Notes under the pieces: generated by a model
What the model saw: only the letters and a program-made list of their open reading frames with translations
Told to the model about the DNA's origin: nothing
Databases searched by the model: none
Made by a program: the position numbers and the translations under genes
Part shown: in pieces, positions 19,173 to 27,141 of the stretch
Layout of the letters: every line of letters begins with the position of its first letter
Position numbering within the stretch: the stretch's first letter is position 1
Source of the DNA: Porphyromonadaceae bacterium UBA7203
Lineage (GTDB): Bacteria > Bacteroidota > Bacteroidia > Bacteroidales > Muribaculaceae
NCBI GenBank assembly: GCA_002490725.1
Contig: DKUN01000013.1
Coordinates: 1 to 29,758, forward strand
Length of the DNA: 29,758 nt
Direction: 5' to 3'

Positions 19173-20051
19173 TTACTGGTGGCCGCCGACGGTGACCTCT
19201 TTATTGATTTTCGAAACGAGGCCCTGAAGAACCTTGCCGGGGCCGAATTCAATGAACTCGGTGGCGCCGTCGGCAATCATGTTCTGCGCGCTTGCGGTCC
19301 AGCGCACGGGTGCGGTGAGCTGGGCAACGAGGTTGGCCTTGATTTCAGCGGGGTCGGTGTGGGGCTTTGCGTCCACATTCTGATAGATGGGGCAGATGGG
19401 GGTGTGGAACTCGGTGGCTTCGATGGCCGAGGCGAGTTCTGCACGCGCGGGCTCCATGAGCGGGCTGTGGAATGCGCCGCCGACCTTCAGGGGCAGCGCA
19501 CGCTTTGCGCCGGCAGCCTTGGCGGCCTCGCAGGCGGCGTTGACTGCTTCGATGTCGCCCGAAATCACAATCTGGCCGGGGCAGTTGAAGTTTGCGCACA
19601 CAACTACGCCTTCAATGCCGTTGCAGATTTCTTCAACCTTTTCGTCGGGCAGAGCAATGATTGCGGCCATGGTGCTGGGCTTCAACTCGCAGGCTTTCTG
19701 CATGGCTTTGGCGCGGGCGCTGACCAGCTTGAGGGCGTCTTCGAAACTCAGGGCGCCGCAGCTTACCAGGGCCGAGAACTCGCCGAGCGAGTGGCCGGCA
19801 ACCATGTCGGGCTTGGTGTCAGCGCCGAGAATGCGGGCGGTGATTACGCTATGGATGAATACGGCCGGTTGGGTCACTGCGGTCTGGCGCAGGTCTTCGT
19901 CGGTGCCTTCAAACATCAGGTCGGTGATGCGGAAGCCGAGAATTTCGTTGGCTTTTTCAAAGAGGGCTTTTGCTTCTTCGTTGTTGTCGTAGAGATCTTT
20001 GCCCATGCCCACGAACTGTGAGCCCTGGCCGGGGAATACGAATGCTGTCAT
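19173..20051 (-). CDS. fabD: Malonyl-CoA:ACP transacylase
   Basis: This enzyme moves malonyl from CoA to acyl carrier protein, supplying fatty-acid elongation. It has 292 residues from ATG 20049-20051. An upstream in-frame start at 20150 would precede the promoter and is rejected. Motifs are FVFPGQGSQ (4-12), the active-site Ser88 in AGHSLGEFSAL, Arg113 in VSARAKAM, and catalytic His195 in GGAFHSPLME. The length fits the bacterial FabD family (about 290-310). It has its own promoter and leads the LtaS-like membrane gene by 4 nt, suggesting translational coupling. Confidence 0.96.
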   Translation of the reverse strand: MTAFVFPGQGSQFVGMGKDLYDNNEEAKALFEKANEILGFRITDLMFEGTDEDLRQTAVTQPAVFIHSVITARILGADTKPDMVAGHSLGEFSALVSCGALSFEDALKLVSARAKAMQKACELKPSTMAAIIALPDEKVEEICNGIEGVVVCANFNCPGQIVISGDIEAVNAACEAAKAAGAKRALPLKVGGAFHSPLMEPARAELASAIEATEFHTPICPIYQNVDAKPHTDPAEIKANLVAQLTAPVRWTASAQNMIADGATEFIEFGPGKVLQGLVSKINKEVTVGGHQ

Positions 20052-20086
20052 GATGATATATGATGATGTTGTTTGTTTTCGGGCTG

Positions 20087-20117
20087 CAAATTTATGGAAA
20101 AATTTCCGTAATTCCAA
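20087..20117 (-). promoter_or_regulatory. Bacteroidetes-type promoter of fabD
   Basis: TTG (20117-20115), 20 nt and TAAATTTG (20094-20087) on the minus strand match the consensus. The leader to the ATG at 20051 is about 30 nt. It lies just beyond the end of the broken transposase gene. Confidence 0.8.
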
Positions 20118-20153
20118 ATCCGCTCCACTAAAGCGAAGCTTCGGGGGCAAAAA

Positions 20154-20866
20154 TCAGCGGCAGGGTGATGTGGCTGCCAGAGTTTCCGCGCAGGCGTTCA
20201 TGGCCAGGCAGCAGGCGCAGTTCAGCTCTTCCGGGAGGTTGGCGCTTGTTGGCGTCAGAATTAGCAGCTCGCCTTTGGCGCACTGGTCAAAGTCGTGGGC
20301 GCCCGGCTTTCCGCGCTCGCCAAAGCCGAGGTTCTGAATGAGGATGATTCTGCCTCCGACCTCTTCCGCTTTTCGGCGAATCTCTTTTTCGCGGCTACTG
20401 ATGAAAGGCGAAATTCGGGGTGGGCGCGACGTACAGCCAGCTTGTAAGGGTTCTCGCGCAGATAGCTATAGATTGCGTCAAGGCTGCGTCCAGGCTTGAG
20501 AATCTGGTCGTTGAACCCGTTGGCAAACACCTGCTCGATGCCCGACAGCTTATTGACTCTGACCTTGAACGCCGCGAGCTTTCGGCCGAGGATATCGTCG
20601 AGAGGGCCGTCGACTGCCATCAGCAGATGCAGGTGGTCGGGCATTAGTGCGTATTGGTAAAGATGCAGTGACGGGTGAATCTCCGGCAATTCGCGCAGGA
20701 CTTGCTTGATGGCCGTGCCGATGGCCGATGCTGCAATGAAAGGGCGCTCGAGTGAGCCGGCCAGGGTGCCGAAATCGCCCGCATCGGCGCTTTTCATCAG
20801 CGTCAGATGGTAAATTGCGCGCCCGCTATAGTCATGCCACTTCGCCCTGACATTACCCGTCCACAT
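20154..20866 (-). pseudogene. REP-associated tyrosine transposase (RAYT/Y1 family), frame-disrupted
   Basis: The first frame (20866 to stop at 20261) encodes a Y1/RAYT core. It has GRAIYHLTLMKS, the HUH-type motif YALMPDHLHLL, and a likely nucleophile Tyr in DAIYSYLRENPYKLAV. After HPEF the frame becomes low-quality Ser/Arg/Ala-rich sequence. In the frame one base back (20414 down to stop 20154) a coherent C-terminal part appears: SPFISSREKEIRRKAEEVGG, then RIILIQNLGFGERGKPG, DFDQCAKGELLIL and CLAMNACAETLAA. It matches the conserved tail I remember from full-length Bacteroidales relatives. The middle of the protein (tens of residues) also seems to be missing at the junction near 20400-20415, so an internal deletion rather than a single-base error is likely. 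Single copy; no terminal inverted repeats seen. Confidence 0.75.
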
Positions 20867-20919
20867 AACTCTTCTCTATTCTATTTTTTTGTCTAAGATT
20901 GGAACTTTAGCGAGGAGGG

Positions 20920-22050
20920 TCAGAAGCGCACGCCGAAAATGAATGTGGCCTGTTCTGACGACATGAAGAATGAATAGTCAGAGTTGAACAGGAAACTGGC
21001 GTTGGCCTTGACCGTGAGGTTGAGAAACAGCGCCCGGTGGTTGTAGACAACGCTCATGCGGCCGTCAAGACCGGCCGAGAGCATTTCCTGCAGCGGGCGT
21101 TTGTCGGCCTTGATGAGCGAGCGCCGATAGCCTGCGCCGGGAAGCAGCGTTATGTTGAACAGCCAGTTGTGGGGCATCACGGCGTTATAGGCATAGCCGG
21201 CCTGAGCCGTGAAGTTATGGAAGTTGAAGCGGTTTGCGGCCGGGAGCATGGCGGGCTTGAATTGGAGAATCTCGTCGGGCAGAACGCTGAAGTCCATATC
21301 AACCCGCTGCCGGGCATACATGAAGCCTACGAGCCATGAGCCGGCGCTGCGCAGTTGGTATTTCGAAAAGCAGTAGGCGGCCGCCTGCGAGTAGCGGCTA
21401 TGGTTTAAGAAGTAGAATGCGTTGATTAAAAATGTGTTGCGCCGAGTGTTGTCGAGCGGAATGTTGACGCGCTTGCCTTCATTATAGTGGCCGAACTTTT
21501 CGATGACAGTGTTGCCCTGGGTTTTCTGGCTCAGAAGTTCGGCCGAGAAGCGCGCGCAGGTAAACGAGAAGTTAAACGTTGAGCGCGGCGAGTCGTTATG
21601 GCCTGTCAGCTTGTTCATGTTCCATGTGTAGCCGATGCTGACCGCCATGAAGCTGAGGTGTACGCCGGCGTCATATCCGATGTTGCTGCGCACTCTGATC
21701 TTTCCCTCGCCGGTTTTCTGGCCGGGAAGGTCAAATAGATAGCCGTAGCTCTGCATGCTGCCGGTGGCGTCGAGGGTAAGTTTCCAGTTTTTTCCGGTTG
21801 AGCGTACATAGGCGGGGTCGTAGTGGTTGAACACTCGGTCGCCCCAGTTATAGACCTTGAGGCAAAACTTCGGGAAGCGCGGATAGCTGATGCGCGGGTC
21901 GTTGATGTGAAATCCTGTTTGCCAGAGCTGGTTCACCCAGTTGCCGGTCAGGGCGACCGTGTCGGCCTGAGACTTCGTGTCGGCTTTGAGCGTAGCTATG
22001 GCTGTCGAGGTCAGATATATTATTATAATGAGTGCGAAACGGAGTTTCAT
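20920..22050 (-). CDS. DUF4421-type outer-membrane beta-barrel protein
   Basis: The protein has 376 residues with a signal peptide at about 1-24 (MKLRFALIIIIYLTSTAIAT). The stretch VFNHYDPAYVRSTGKNWKLT is typical of Bacteroidetes DUF4421 proteins. The rest is alternating beta strands ending in the aromatic C terminus FIFGVRF, as expected for an outer-membrane barrel. The function of the family is not known to me. Its ATG overlaps the miaA stop by 4 nt (ATGA), so translation is probably coupled to miaA, although no functional link is obvious. No clear terminator follows; the next 53 nt up to the transposase pseudogene are A/T-rich. Confidence 0.82.
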   Translation of the reverse strand: MKLRFALIIIIYLTSTAIATLKADTKSQADTVALTGNWVNQLWQTGFHINDPRISYPRFPKFCLKVYNWGDRVFNHYDPAYVRSTGKNWKLTLDATGSMQSYGYLFDLPGQKTGEGKIRVRSNIGYDAGVHLSFMAVSIGYTWNMNKLTGHNDSPRSTFNFSFTCARFSAELLSQKTQGNTVIEKFGHYNEGKRVNIPLDNTRRNTFLINAFYFLNHSRYSQAAAYCFSKYQLRSAGSWLVGFMYARQRVDMDFSVLPDEILQFKPAMLPAANRFNFHNFTAQAGYAYNAVMPHNWLFNITLLPGAGYRRSLIKADKRPLQEMLSAGLDGRMSVVYNHRALFLNLTVKANASFLFNSDYSFFMSSEQATFIFGVRF

Positions 22051-23000
22051 TTCTCAATCAATGAAAGTGCTTTGGCTGTGAATTCAGGATCGTCGAAATC
22101 TATCCAGTGAATGGTGTGGCCCCGGCGTTCCATGCCTCTGAACCAGGTCATCTGTCGCTTGGCAAACTGATGTATGGCGGTTTCGAGCCCGGAGGTCATT
22201 TCCTCGAGGCTGATGCGCCCGACGGCGTAGAGAGTCAGAAATTTATATTCCAGGCCGTAGTAAATGAGGTCGTCGGGCGCGATGCCTGAGTCGAGCAGGG
22301 CGCGCACCTCGTCAATCATGCCGCTGTCAAGTCGCTGGCGCAGGCGCTCGCTGATTCGGCGGCGGCGTTTGTCGCGGTCAATGTTGACGCCGATAATCAC
22401 CGCCCGGCGCGGATGGGGGCGCGACTGCTCCTCGGCCTCGGGATGGGCGGCATAGTAGGTCTGGATTTCTATGGCGCGGATTGCGCGGGCCGGGGTGTCG
22501 ACGTCGGTGGTGTTGTGGAGCTTTTTCATCGAGGCGAGCATTGCGGTGAGCTCGTCGAGGCTCTTGCCGCGCAGTCGCATGCGCAGTGCGGGGTTTTCGG
22601 GCACCGGTGCGAGCTTCACGCCGTTGATGACCGATTCGACGTAGAGCCCTGTGCCGCCGCAGAGAATCGGTCGGCGTCCTCGGCCGGCAATGTCGTCAAG
22701 GGCGGCGTCGGCGTCGCGCAGGTAGCCGAACAGCGTGTATTTGCTGCCTGCCGGGCAGATGTCGATGAGGTGGTAGGGCACCTCGCCATACTCTTCGATG
22801 TCCTTACCCGTACCGAGGTCCATCGACCGATAGACCTGGCGCGAGTCGGCGCTGACTATTTCGGCGTCGCCCAGGGCGCGGGCCAGTTCGACGGCGCGGC
22901 GTGTCTTGCCGCTGGCCGTCGGCCCGGTGATGACAATCAGAGGCTTATTTTCCAAACTGCGTGTTGAAAAATTCGAGCATGCGTGAGTAAACCACCGCAC
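22047..23000 (-). CDS. miaA: tRNA dimethylallyltransferase
   Basis: MiaA adds a dimethylallyl group to A37 of tRNAs reading UNN codons. The protein has 317 residues from ATG 23000. The P-loop is GPTASGKT, followed by SADSRQVYRSMDLGTGK, YHLIDICPAG and GGTGLYVESVINGV, all family hallmarks. RQMTWFRG (near 284-291) is also conserved. The start is uncertain. ATG 23000 gives a 15-residue N-terminal extension overlapping the DPP IV gene by 56 nt. A TTG at 22955 (ENKPLIVITG) would begin where most MiaA proteins begin and overlap by only 11 nt. The gene is coupled downstream to the DUF4421 gene by an ATGA overlap. Confidence 0.94.
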   Translation of the reverse strand: MRWFTHACSNFSTRSLENKPLIVITGPTASGKTRRAVELARALGDAEIVSADSRQVYRSMDLGTGKDIEEYGEVPYHLIDICPAGSKYTLFGYLRDADAALDDIAGRGRRPILCGGTGLYVESVINGVKLAPVPENPALRMRLRGKSLDELTAMLASMKKLHNTTDVDTPARAIRAIEIQTYYAAHPEAEEQSRPHPRRAVIIGVNIDRDKRRRRISERLRQRLDSGMIDEVRALLDSGIAPDDLIYYGLEYKFLTLYAVGRISLEEMTSGLETAIHQFAKRQMTWFRGMERRGHTIHWIDFDDPEFTAKALSLIEK

Positions 23001-25137
23001 GGGTGTTGCAGCCGTTGATCGAGTGGTTCATGTTGGGGAAGAACAGCATCTGAGGCCAGCGGTTCAGGGCAATCATGCGCGAAATTAACTCGACGGAGTT
23101 GCTCAGGTGTACGTTGTCGTCGGCTGTGCCGCTCATTATCAGCAGCGGGCAAACGAGCTTGTCTACGCGGTTGACCGGGGCGCTGCGGTCATAGCCTTCG
23201 GCATTGGCCTGCGGCGTCGACATGTAGCGTTCGGCATAGATTGTGTCGTAGTAGCGCCACGATGTTACGGGCGCAACCGCTACGGCGGCTCCATATGGGG
23301 CTCCGCTCGACGATGCCATCAGCGACTCATAGCCGCCGAAGCTCCAGCCGTAGATGCCTACGTGGGGCGCGTCGACGTAGCTTTGGGCGCGGAGCCATGT
23401 GAGCAGGGCGTTTTGGCTCTGCGTTTCGTAGTAGCCGAGGTTTTTGTAGACACACTGTTCGAATTCGCGGCCGCGCGCGCCGGTGCCCTTTCCGTCAACG
23501 CAGGCGATGATGTAGCCCTGAGAGGCGAAATATTGCGGCCAGTCAATGCCCCAGCGGTTGGTGACCTCCTGCGAGCCCGGACCGCTGTATTGGCTGATGA
23601 TTACCGGATATTTCTTCGACAGGTTGAAGTCGGCCGGTTTGACCATCCAGCCGTTCAGCTCCGTGCCGTCGGCGTTGATGGTGAAGAATTCCTTTTTTGG
23701 CGCCGAGGCGAACCGGGCCTTGACGGCGGCGTTGTCTTCAAGTACGCGCAGTGTCTTTTCCTTGGCCGATGCGACGAGGGTGAACACCGGAGGCTCGCTG
23801 ACGGTCGAGAAGTTGGTGACGTAGTAGTTGCAAGCGGGCGAGAACACAGCGGTTGCCCAGCCTTCGGCGGGGGTTACGGCCTGCTTCGTCTTTTTGCGGG
23901 CGTTGACCTTGAAAATGGTGCGGTTTACGGGGCCGTTTTCGGCGCTCTGATAGTAATATGAGCCGTCGGCCGTCTTGCCGTAATAGGCGGTGACGTCGTA
24001 GTTACCCGAGGTGAGGGCGCCGAGGTCATTGCCGTTATAGTCAATGCGATATAGGTGGCTCCAGCCGGTGCGGTCGCTGAAAATAACCATGCCGTCGGCT
24101 TCGTAGCTGACGCTCTCGTAGCATTCGGGACGCACCCATGCCGAGCTCTTTTCCTGATGAATCTGGGTGGCAACGGTGCTGCGCGGGTTTACGGAGTAGA
24201 GGTCAAGCCTGTTCTGCTCACGGTTGAGCGTCAGGGCAATCAGCTGCGATGAGGTGGGGCCGAAGTGGATGCGCGGAATGTATTCGATGTCGGCTGCGGG
24301 CAGGGCCAGGTCTTTGGTCTTGCGCGTTTCGACGTCATAGCTGTGGAGCGTCACTTTTGAGTTAGGTTCGCCGGCCACGGGATATTTGTAGGTGAAGTTG
24401 CCGGGATAGAGAGCATATTGCGTCTTGGGGTCGCAAGCGCCTTCATACATGGCAAAGCTGAACGCCGGCACGTCGGTTTCGTCGTATTTCAGATAGCAGA
24501 GCAGTGAGTTGTCGGGGGCCCATTCCATTGAGCGCGAGGTGGTGAACTCTTCTTCATATGTCCAGTCGGGCACGCCGTTGATAATCGAGTTGACCTTGCC
24601 GTCGGTTGTTACCGCTACCTCCGAGCCGTAGTCGACCTTGTGGATGTAGATATTGTTGTCGGCTGCCATGAACGCTACCATTCGTCCGTCGGGGCTGACT
24701 ACGGGCGACTGCTGCATGGGGTGGTTGGCCGACAGCGGCACGAGCGTGTTGCGCTTGATGTCGAAGATGTGGTAGGCGGCGCGGAACGTACGGCGATAAA
24801 TCTGCTCCTTTTCCTGATAAACCAGCAGCAGCGAGCCGTCGGGGCTGACGGTATAGGCGGCAATGCGGTCGAGCTTCACGTCGCCGCGTGTGCGGGCCAC
24901 GTCGAGCACGGTTTCGGTTTTTTTGCCTGTGGCGACGTCATATCTGTCAATTGTCTTACCGTCGTCGCTCATCTGAAGGTAGGTCAGGCCGTCGGGCATG
25001 AAGTTGAGCGAGGCCGAGGCCGTAGCGTTTTTGGGGTAGACATATTCTGCCAGCGTATTGACGTCGACCGTGGCGGCATAGGCTTCGCCGGCACACATTG
25101 CGGCTACGACTACTATTGAAGTGATGAATCGATTCAT
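22945..25137 (-). CDS. Dipeptidyl peptidase IV (S9B), exported
   Basis: The enzyme removes X-Pro or X-Ala dipeptides from peptide N termini, usually in the periplasm in Bacteroidales. It has 730 residues with a signal peptide ending GEAYAA near residue 22. The N-terminal beta-propeller (DPPIV_N) includes DWTYEEEF, the double-Glu motif that anchors the substrate N terminus. The C-terminal alpha/beta-hydrolase domain has Ser599 in YGWSFGGYES, Asp673 in SGTADDNVH and His705 in NMNHSI. The spacing closely matches human DPP4. The length fits the family (about 720-760). It lies 39 nt after the coiled-coil gene and overlaps the start of miaA, so it probably sits in one transcript with both. Confidence 0.95.
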   Translation of the reverse strand: MNRFITSIVVVAAMCAGEAYAATVDVNTLAEYVYPKNATASASLNFMPDGLTYLQMSDDGKTIDRYDVATGKKTETVLDVARTRGDVKLDRIAAYTVSPDGSLLLVYQEKEQIYRRTFRAAYHIFDIKRNTLVPLSANHPMQQSPVVSPDGRMVAFMAADNNIYIHKVDYGSEVAVTTDGKVNSIINGVPDWTYEEEFTTSRSMEWAPDNSLLCYLKYDETDVPAFSFAMYEGACDPKTQYALYPGNFTYKYPVAGEPNSKVTLHSYDVETRKTKDLALPAADIEYIPRIHFGPTSSQLIALTLNREQNRLDLYSVNPRSTVATQIHQEKSSAWVRPECYESVSYEADGMVIFSDRTGWSHLYRIDYNGNDLGALTSGNYDVTAYYGKTADGSYYYQSAENGPVNRTIFKVNARKKTKQAVTPAEGWATAVFSPACNYYVTNFSTVSEPPVFTLVASAKEKTLRVLEDNAAVKARFASAPKKEFFTINADGTELNGWMVKPADFNLSKKYPVIISQYSGPGSQEVTNRWGIDWPQYFASQGYIIACVDGKGTGARGREFEQCVYKNLGYYETQSQNALLTWLRAQSYVDAPHVGIYGWSFGGYESLMASSSGAPYGAAVAVAPVTSWRYYDTIYAERYMSTPQANAEGYDRSAPVNRVDKLVCPLLIMSGTADDNVHLSNSVELISRMIALNRWPQMLFFPNMNHSINGCNTRAVVYSRMLEFFNTQFGK

Positions 25138-25176
25138 ATATAAATGATTGCGTAGATGAAATTTATTGCGTAATGA

Positions 25177-26178
25177 TTAGAACAGCGTCAGCTGGGCGTC
25201 GGAGTCGGGCGCCGGGGTGTGTTTTGGCGGCTGATAACCGAAGTCGGGGTCGGAAGAGGGGGGCGTATGGCCTGCGGGTACTCCGCCAGGCAGGAGCCAG
25301 TCCACGCTGTCGAGGTCGGCCGACGCGTCATTTTCCGGGTCGTAGGCCCTGGTGTTCTGTCGGCGCGGGCGTCCGCGACGTTTTTTAGGCGCGGCGGGAG
25401 CTTCGGCGGTCCGGTCGGCCGCGTTTTCACCCGAGGCCTCGCGGCGTTGCTCAAGCGCGGCCTCCAGAGCCGACGCAGATTCATAGGCGGCGATTTTTTC
25501 GCTCAGTTCGGTTATTTCTCGCTCTTTGGCCTCGATGGTCTCGTCGCGTTCGCTGACGGTGCGCTGCAGTCGGGCAATGTCGTCGCGCAGGGCCTGCGAG
25601 TCGCCTTCGGTCACTTCGGCCACTCTGAGTTTGTTCATCAGCGAGGCTATTGTCAGCTTGTGCTGCTCGATCTGGCTGTCCAATTCGTCGATTTTGGCCT
25701 CAAGGTCGCGGTTGCGGTCGTTCAAGGCGCGCCGCTGGCGCTGTTCGCTCAGCAGGGCGGCCTTCTGCTCCTCGCGTTTGCCCGACACCTCTTTGCGCTC
25801 GGCGCGCAGCTCTTCGAGCTCGGCCTGCATTTTTGCGCGGTCGCCCGTCAGCTCGCTCACGGCCTTGCGCCGCATTGACTCGGCCAGGTCGGCCAGGGGG
25901 CTGCCGAGCACTGACGCCATATAGCGGCGCTGGGCCTCACGGTCAATGCATTGGGCGGCAACCGGCGGCAGCTGGGAATTGATAACCGCTAAAATTGCGT
26001 CAATGAGTTCGGTAGGGAGTTCGGTATCGCTGTTGGCCTGAGCGGCGCCATTGCCGTCGGTGGATGGAACCGGAGTTGAGGCCGGGGCCGCATCAACATC
26101 GGAGTGGTCCAGGTCGTCGAACTCGGCGTCAGAGCCAGATGAGCCGAACATATTGCGAAGAAACTGTGAAAATGCCAT
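25177..26178 (-). CDS. Unrecognised coiled-coil protein with AT-hook and C-terminal QLTLF
   Basis: The protein has 333 residues from ATG 26176-26178. An upstream TTG at 26205 is at or outside the predicted transcript start, so it is rejected. Order: short amphipathic N terminus (MAFSQFLRNMFG), acidic Pro/Ser/Asp linker (about 14-52), small helical region (53-98), and a long charged coiled coil (about 98-250, rich in E, R, K, Q). A basic patch KKRRGRPRRQ (265-274) follows, with the AT-hook core RGRP. A disordered Pro/Asp-rich tail ends exactly in QLTLF (329-333). That pentapeptide fits the bacterial sliding-clamp-binding consensus QL(S/D)LF. There is no signal peptide or membrane segment. I do not recognise a family; a DNA-associated role is inferred from the motifs only. 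It is the first gene of the run to DPP IV, miaA and DUF4421. Confidence 0.85.
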   Translation of the reverse strand: MAFSQFLRNMFGSSGSDAEFDDLDHSDVDAAPASTPVPSTDGNGAAQANSDTELPTELIDAILAVINSQLPPVAAQCIDREAQRRYMASVLGSPLADLAESMRRKAVSELTGDRAKMQAELEELRAERKEVSGKREEQKAALLSEQRQRRALNDRNRDLEAKIDELDSQIEQHKLTIASLMNKLRVAEVTEGDSQALRDDIARLQRTVSERDETIEAKEREITELSEKIAAYESASALEAALEQRREASGENAADRTAEAPAAPKKRRGRPRRQNTRAYDPENDASADLDSVDWLLPGGVPAGHTPPSSDPDFGYQPPKHTPAPDSDAQLTLF

Positions 26179-26205
26179 CTGATAAAATTGTATAAAAATA
26201 ATCAA

Positions 26206-26241
26206 GGTGCAAATTTACGCAAAAATCGTGAAATTTGCACC
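26206..26241. promoter_or_regulatory. 11-bp perfect inverted repeat over the coiled-coil gene promoter
   Basis: Arms GGTGCAAATTT (26206-26216) and AAATTTGCACC (26231-26241) are exact reverse complements, 14 nt apart. The left arm contains most of the minus-strand -7 box TAAATTTG (26217-26210). At the -33 position there is GTG instead of TTG, within the right arm. The symmetry and placement suggest an operator for a dimeric regulator; it is not followed by a T-run as a terminator would be. Confidence 0.55.
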
Positions 26242-26283
26242 CGGAAAACTCGGATATTTCTCTGCGAGGTTTTCAGCGGCTGA

Positions 26284-26823
26284 TCAGAGGCTCTGAAGCA
26301 GCCCCGTGTCGGAGTCCATGATGTAGCCGGCCACTCTGATATCCTTGGCCATGAGCGGATGGTTGCGAATCAGGTCGACGGTCTCGTTGACAGCGTCGGC
26401 CGTGTAGGTGAAACCATGCAGCCAGCCGTTCAGGTCAATGCCGCAGTGGCGCATCAGCGAAATGTGCTCATCGTCGATTCCGCGCCGGCGCATCAGCTCG
26501 AGCATCTCGTCGGCGTCCATGCCCTGCACGCCGCAGCCGGTGTGGCCTATGACCATGATTTCGTTGACCCCGAGCTCATAAACGGCCACCAGCAGCGAGC
26601 GCATCGTTGAGTCGAATGGGTTCGTTATAGTCGCGCCGGCGTTCTTTATCATCTTGACGTCGCCGTTTTTGATTCCGAGAGCGGCCGGAAGCAGCTCTAC
26701 CAGACGGGTGTCCATACAGGTCACAATCGCAATGCGCTTGTCGGGAAACTTCGACGTCTGGAACTTTTCATAGCCGCGGTTAGCAACGAACTCGCGGTTG
26801 AACTTCAAAATTTCGTCAATCAT
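26284..26823 (-). CDS. Beta-class carbonic anhydrase
   Basis: The enzyme interconverts CO2 and bicarbonate in the cytosol. It has 179 residues from ATG 26821-26823; a longer frame to 26931 would run through the promoter. Zinc ligands are Cys36 in TCMDTR, and His94 and Cys97 in GHTGCGV, with the Asp38-Arg40 dyad intact. Around residue 60 the IKNAGA motif is conserved. The size is that of compact bacterial/archaeal beta enzymes (Cab-like, about 170-180). It is transcribed alone from a consensus promoter and runs toward the coiled-coil gene, 42 nt before that gene's operator region. It may supply bicarbonate for carboxylation reactions in a CO2-requiring anaerobe. Confidence 0.95.
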   Translation of the reverse strand: MIDEILKFNREFVANRGYEKFQTSKFPDKRIAIVTCMDTRLVELLPAALGIKNGDVKMIKNAGATITNPFDSTMRSLLVAVYELGVNEIMVIGHTGCGVQGMDADEMLELMRRRGIDDEHISLMRHCGIDLNGWLHGFTYTADAVNETVDLIRNHPLMAKDIRVAGYIMDSDTGLLQSL

Positions 26824-26855
26824 AGAAAAGAGTAGTGGAATGTGTTTACGGGATG

Positions 26856-26886
26856 CAAAGTTAGGACGTTTGGCCGAGAACACCAA
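26856..26886 (-). promoter_or_regulatory. Bacteroidetes-type promoter of the carbonic anhydrase gene
   Basis: TTG (26886-26884), 20 nt and TAACTTTG (26863-26856) on the minus strand match the consensus exactly. The leader to the ATG at 26823 is about 25-30 nt. The remainder of the 318-nt gap (26887-27141) contains only the HU leader and a poor -7-like GATATTTG at 27046-27053. Confidence 0.82.
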
Positions 26887-27141
26887 GTCAACGCCGGCAA
26901 AATGCGGGCCCACCGGCTCGAAAAAGGGCAATGTGGCTGGCGCGTCGGGCTTTGCAGGCGGCCGTCAGCGGCGTCGGAAACGATAAAATTAGGCTGAAAA
27001 GTAATTTTTTTGGCTCAACTTAGTGATTATGTGGAAAAAAAATCGGATATTTGCAGTCGCGTTAGCGTAGGATTTCTCTCTGCGCCAGCTGCACAATCGA
27101 AATTTATATACAATAAATCAAAATATTAACGCATAAATACA

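Noticed and set aside
19169..19276. 36-residue N-terminal extension of the LtaS-like protein
   Set aside because: It would lie inside fabD and has low-complexity Pro/Ser/Arg content; MSKLLKCL at 19168 precedes the first membrane helix and sits 4 nt after the fabD stop.
20052..20150. 33-residue extension of FabD
   Set aside because: It spans the fabD promoter; FabD proteins begin just before FVFPGQGSQ.
26179..26205. TTG start extending the coiled-coil protein by nine residues
   Set aside because: It lies at or before the predicted transcription start set by TAAATTTG at 26210-26217; ATG 26178 is preferred.
26824..26931. 36-residue N-terminal extension of the carbonic anhydrase
   Set aside because: It would overlap and pass upstream of the consensus promoter at 26856-26886; the compact start MIDEILKFN fits the family.
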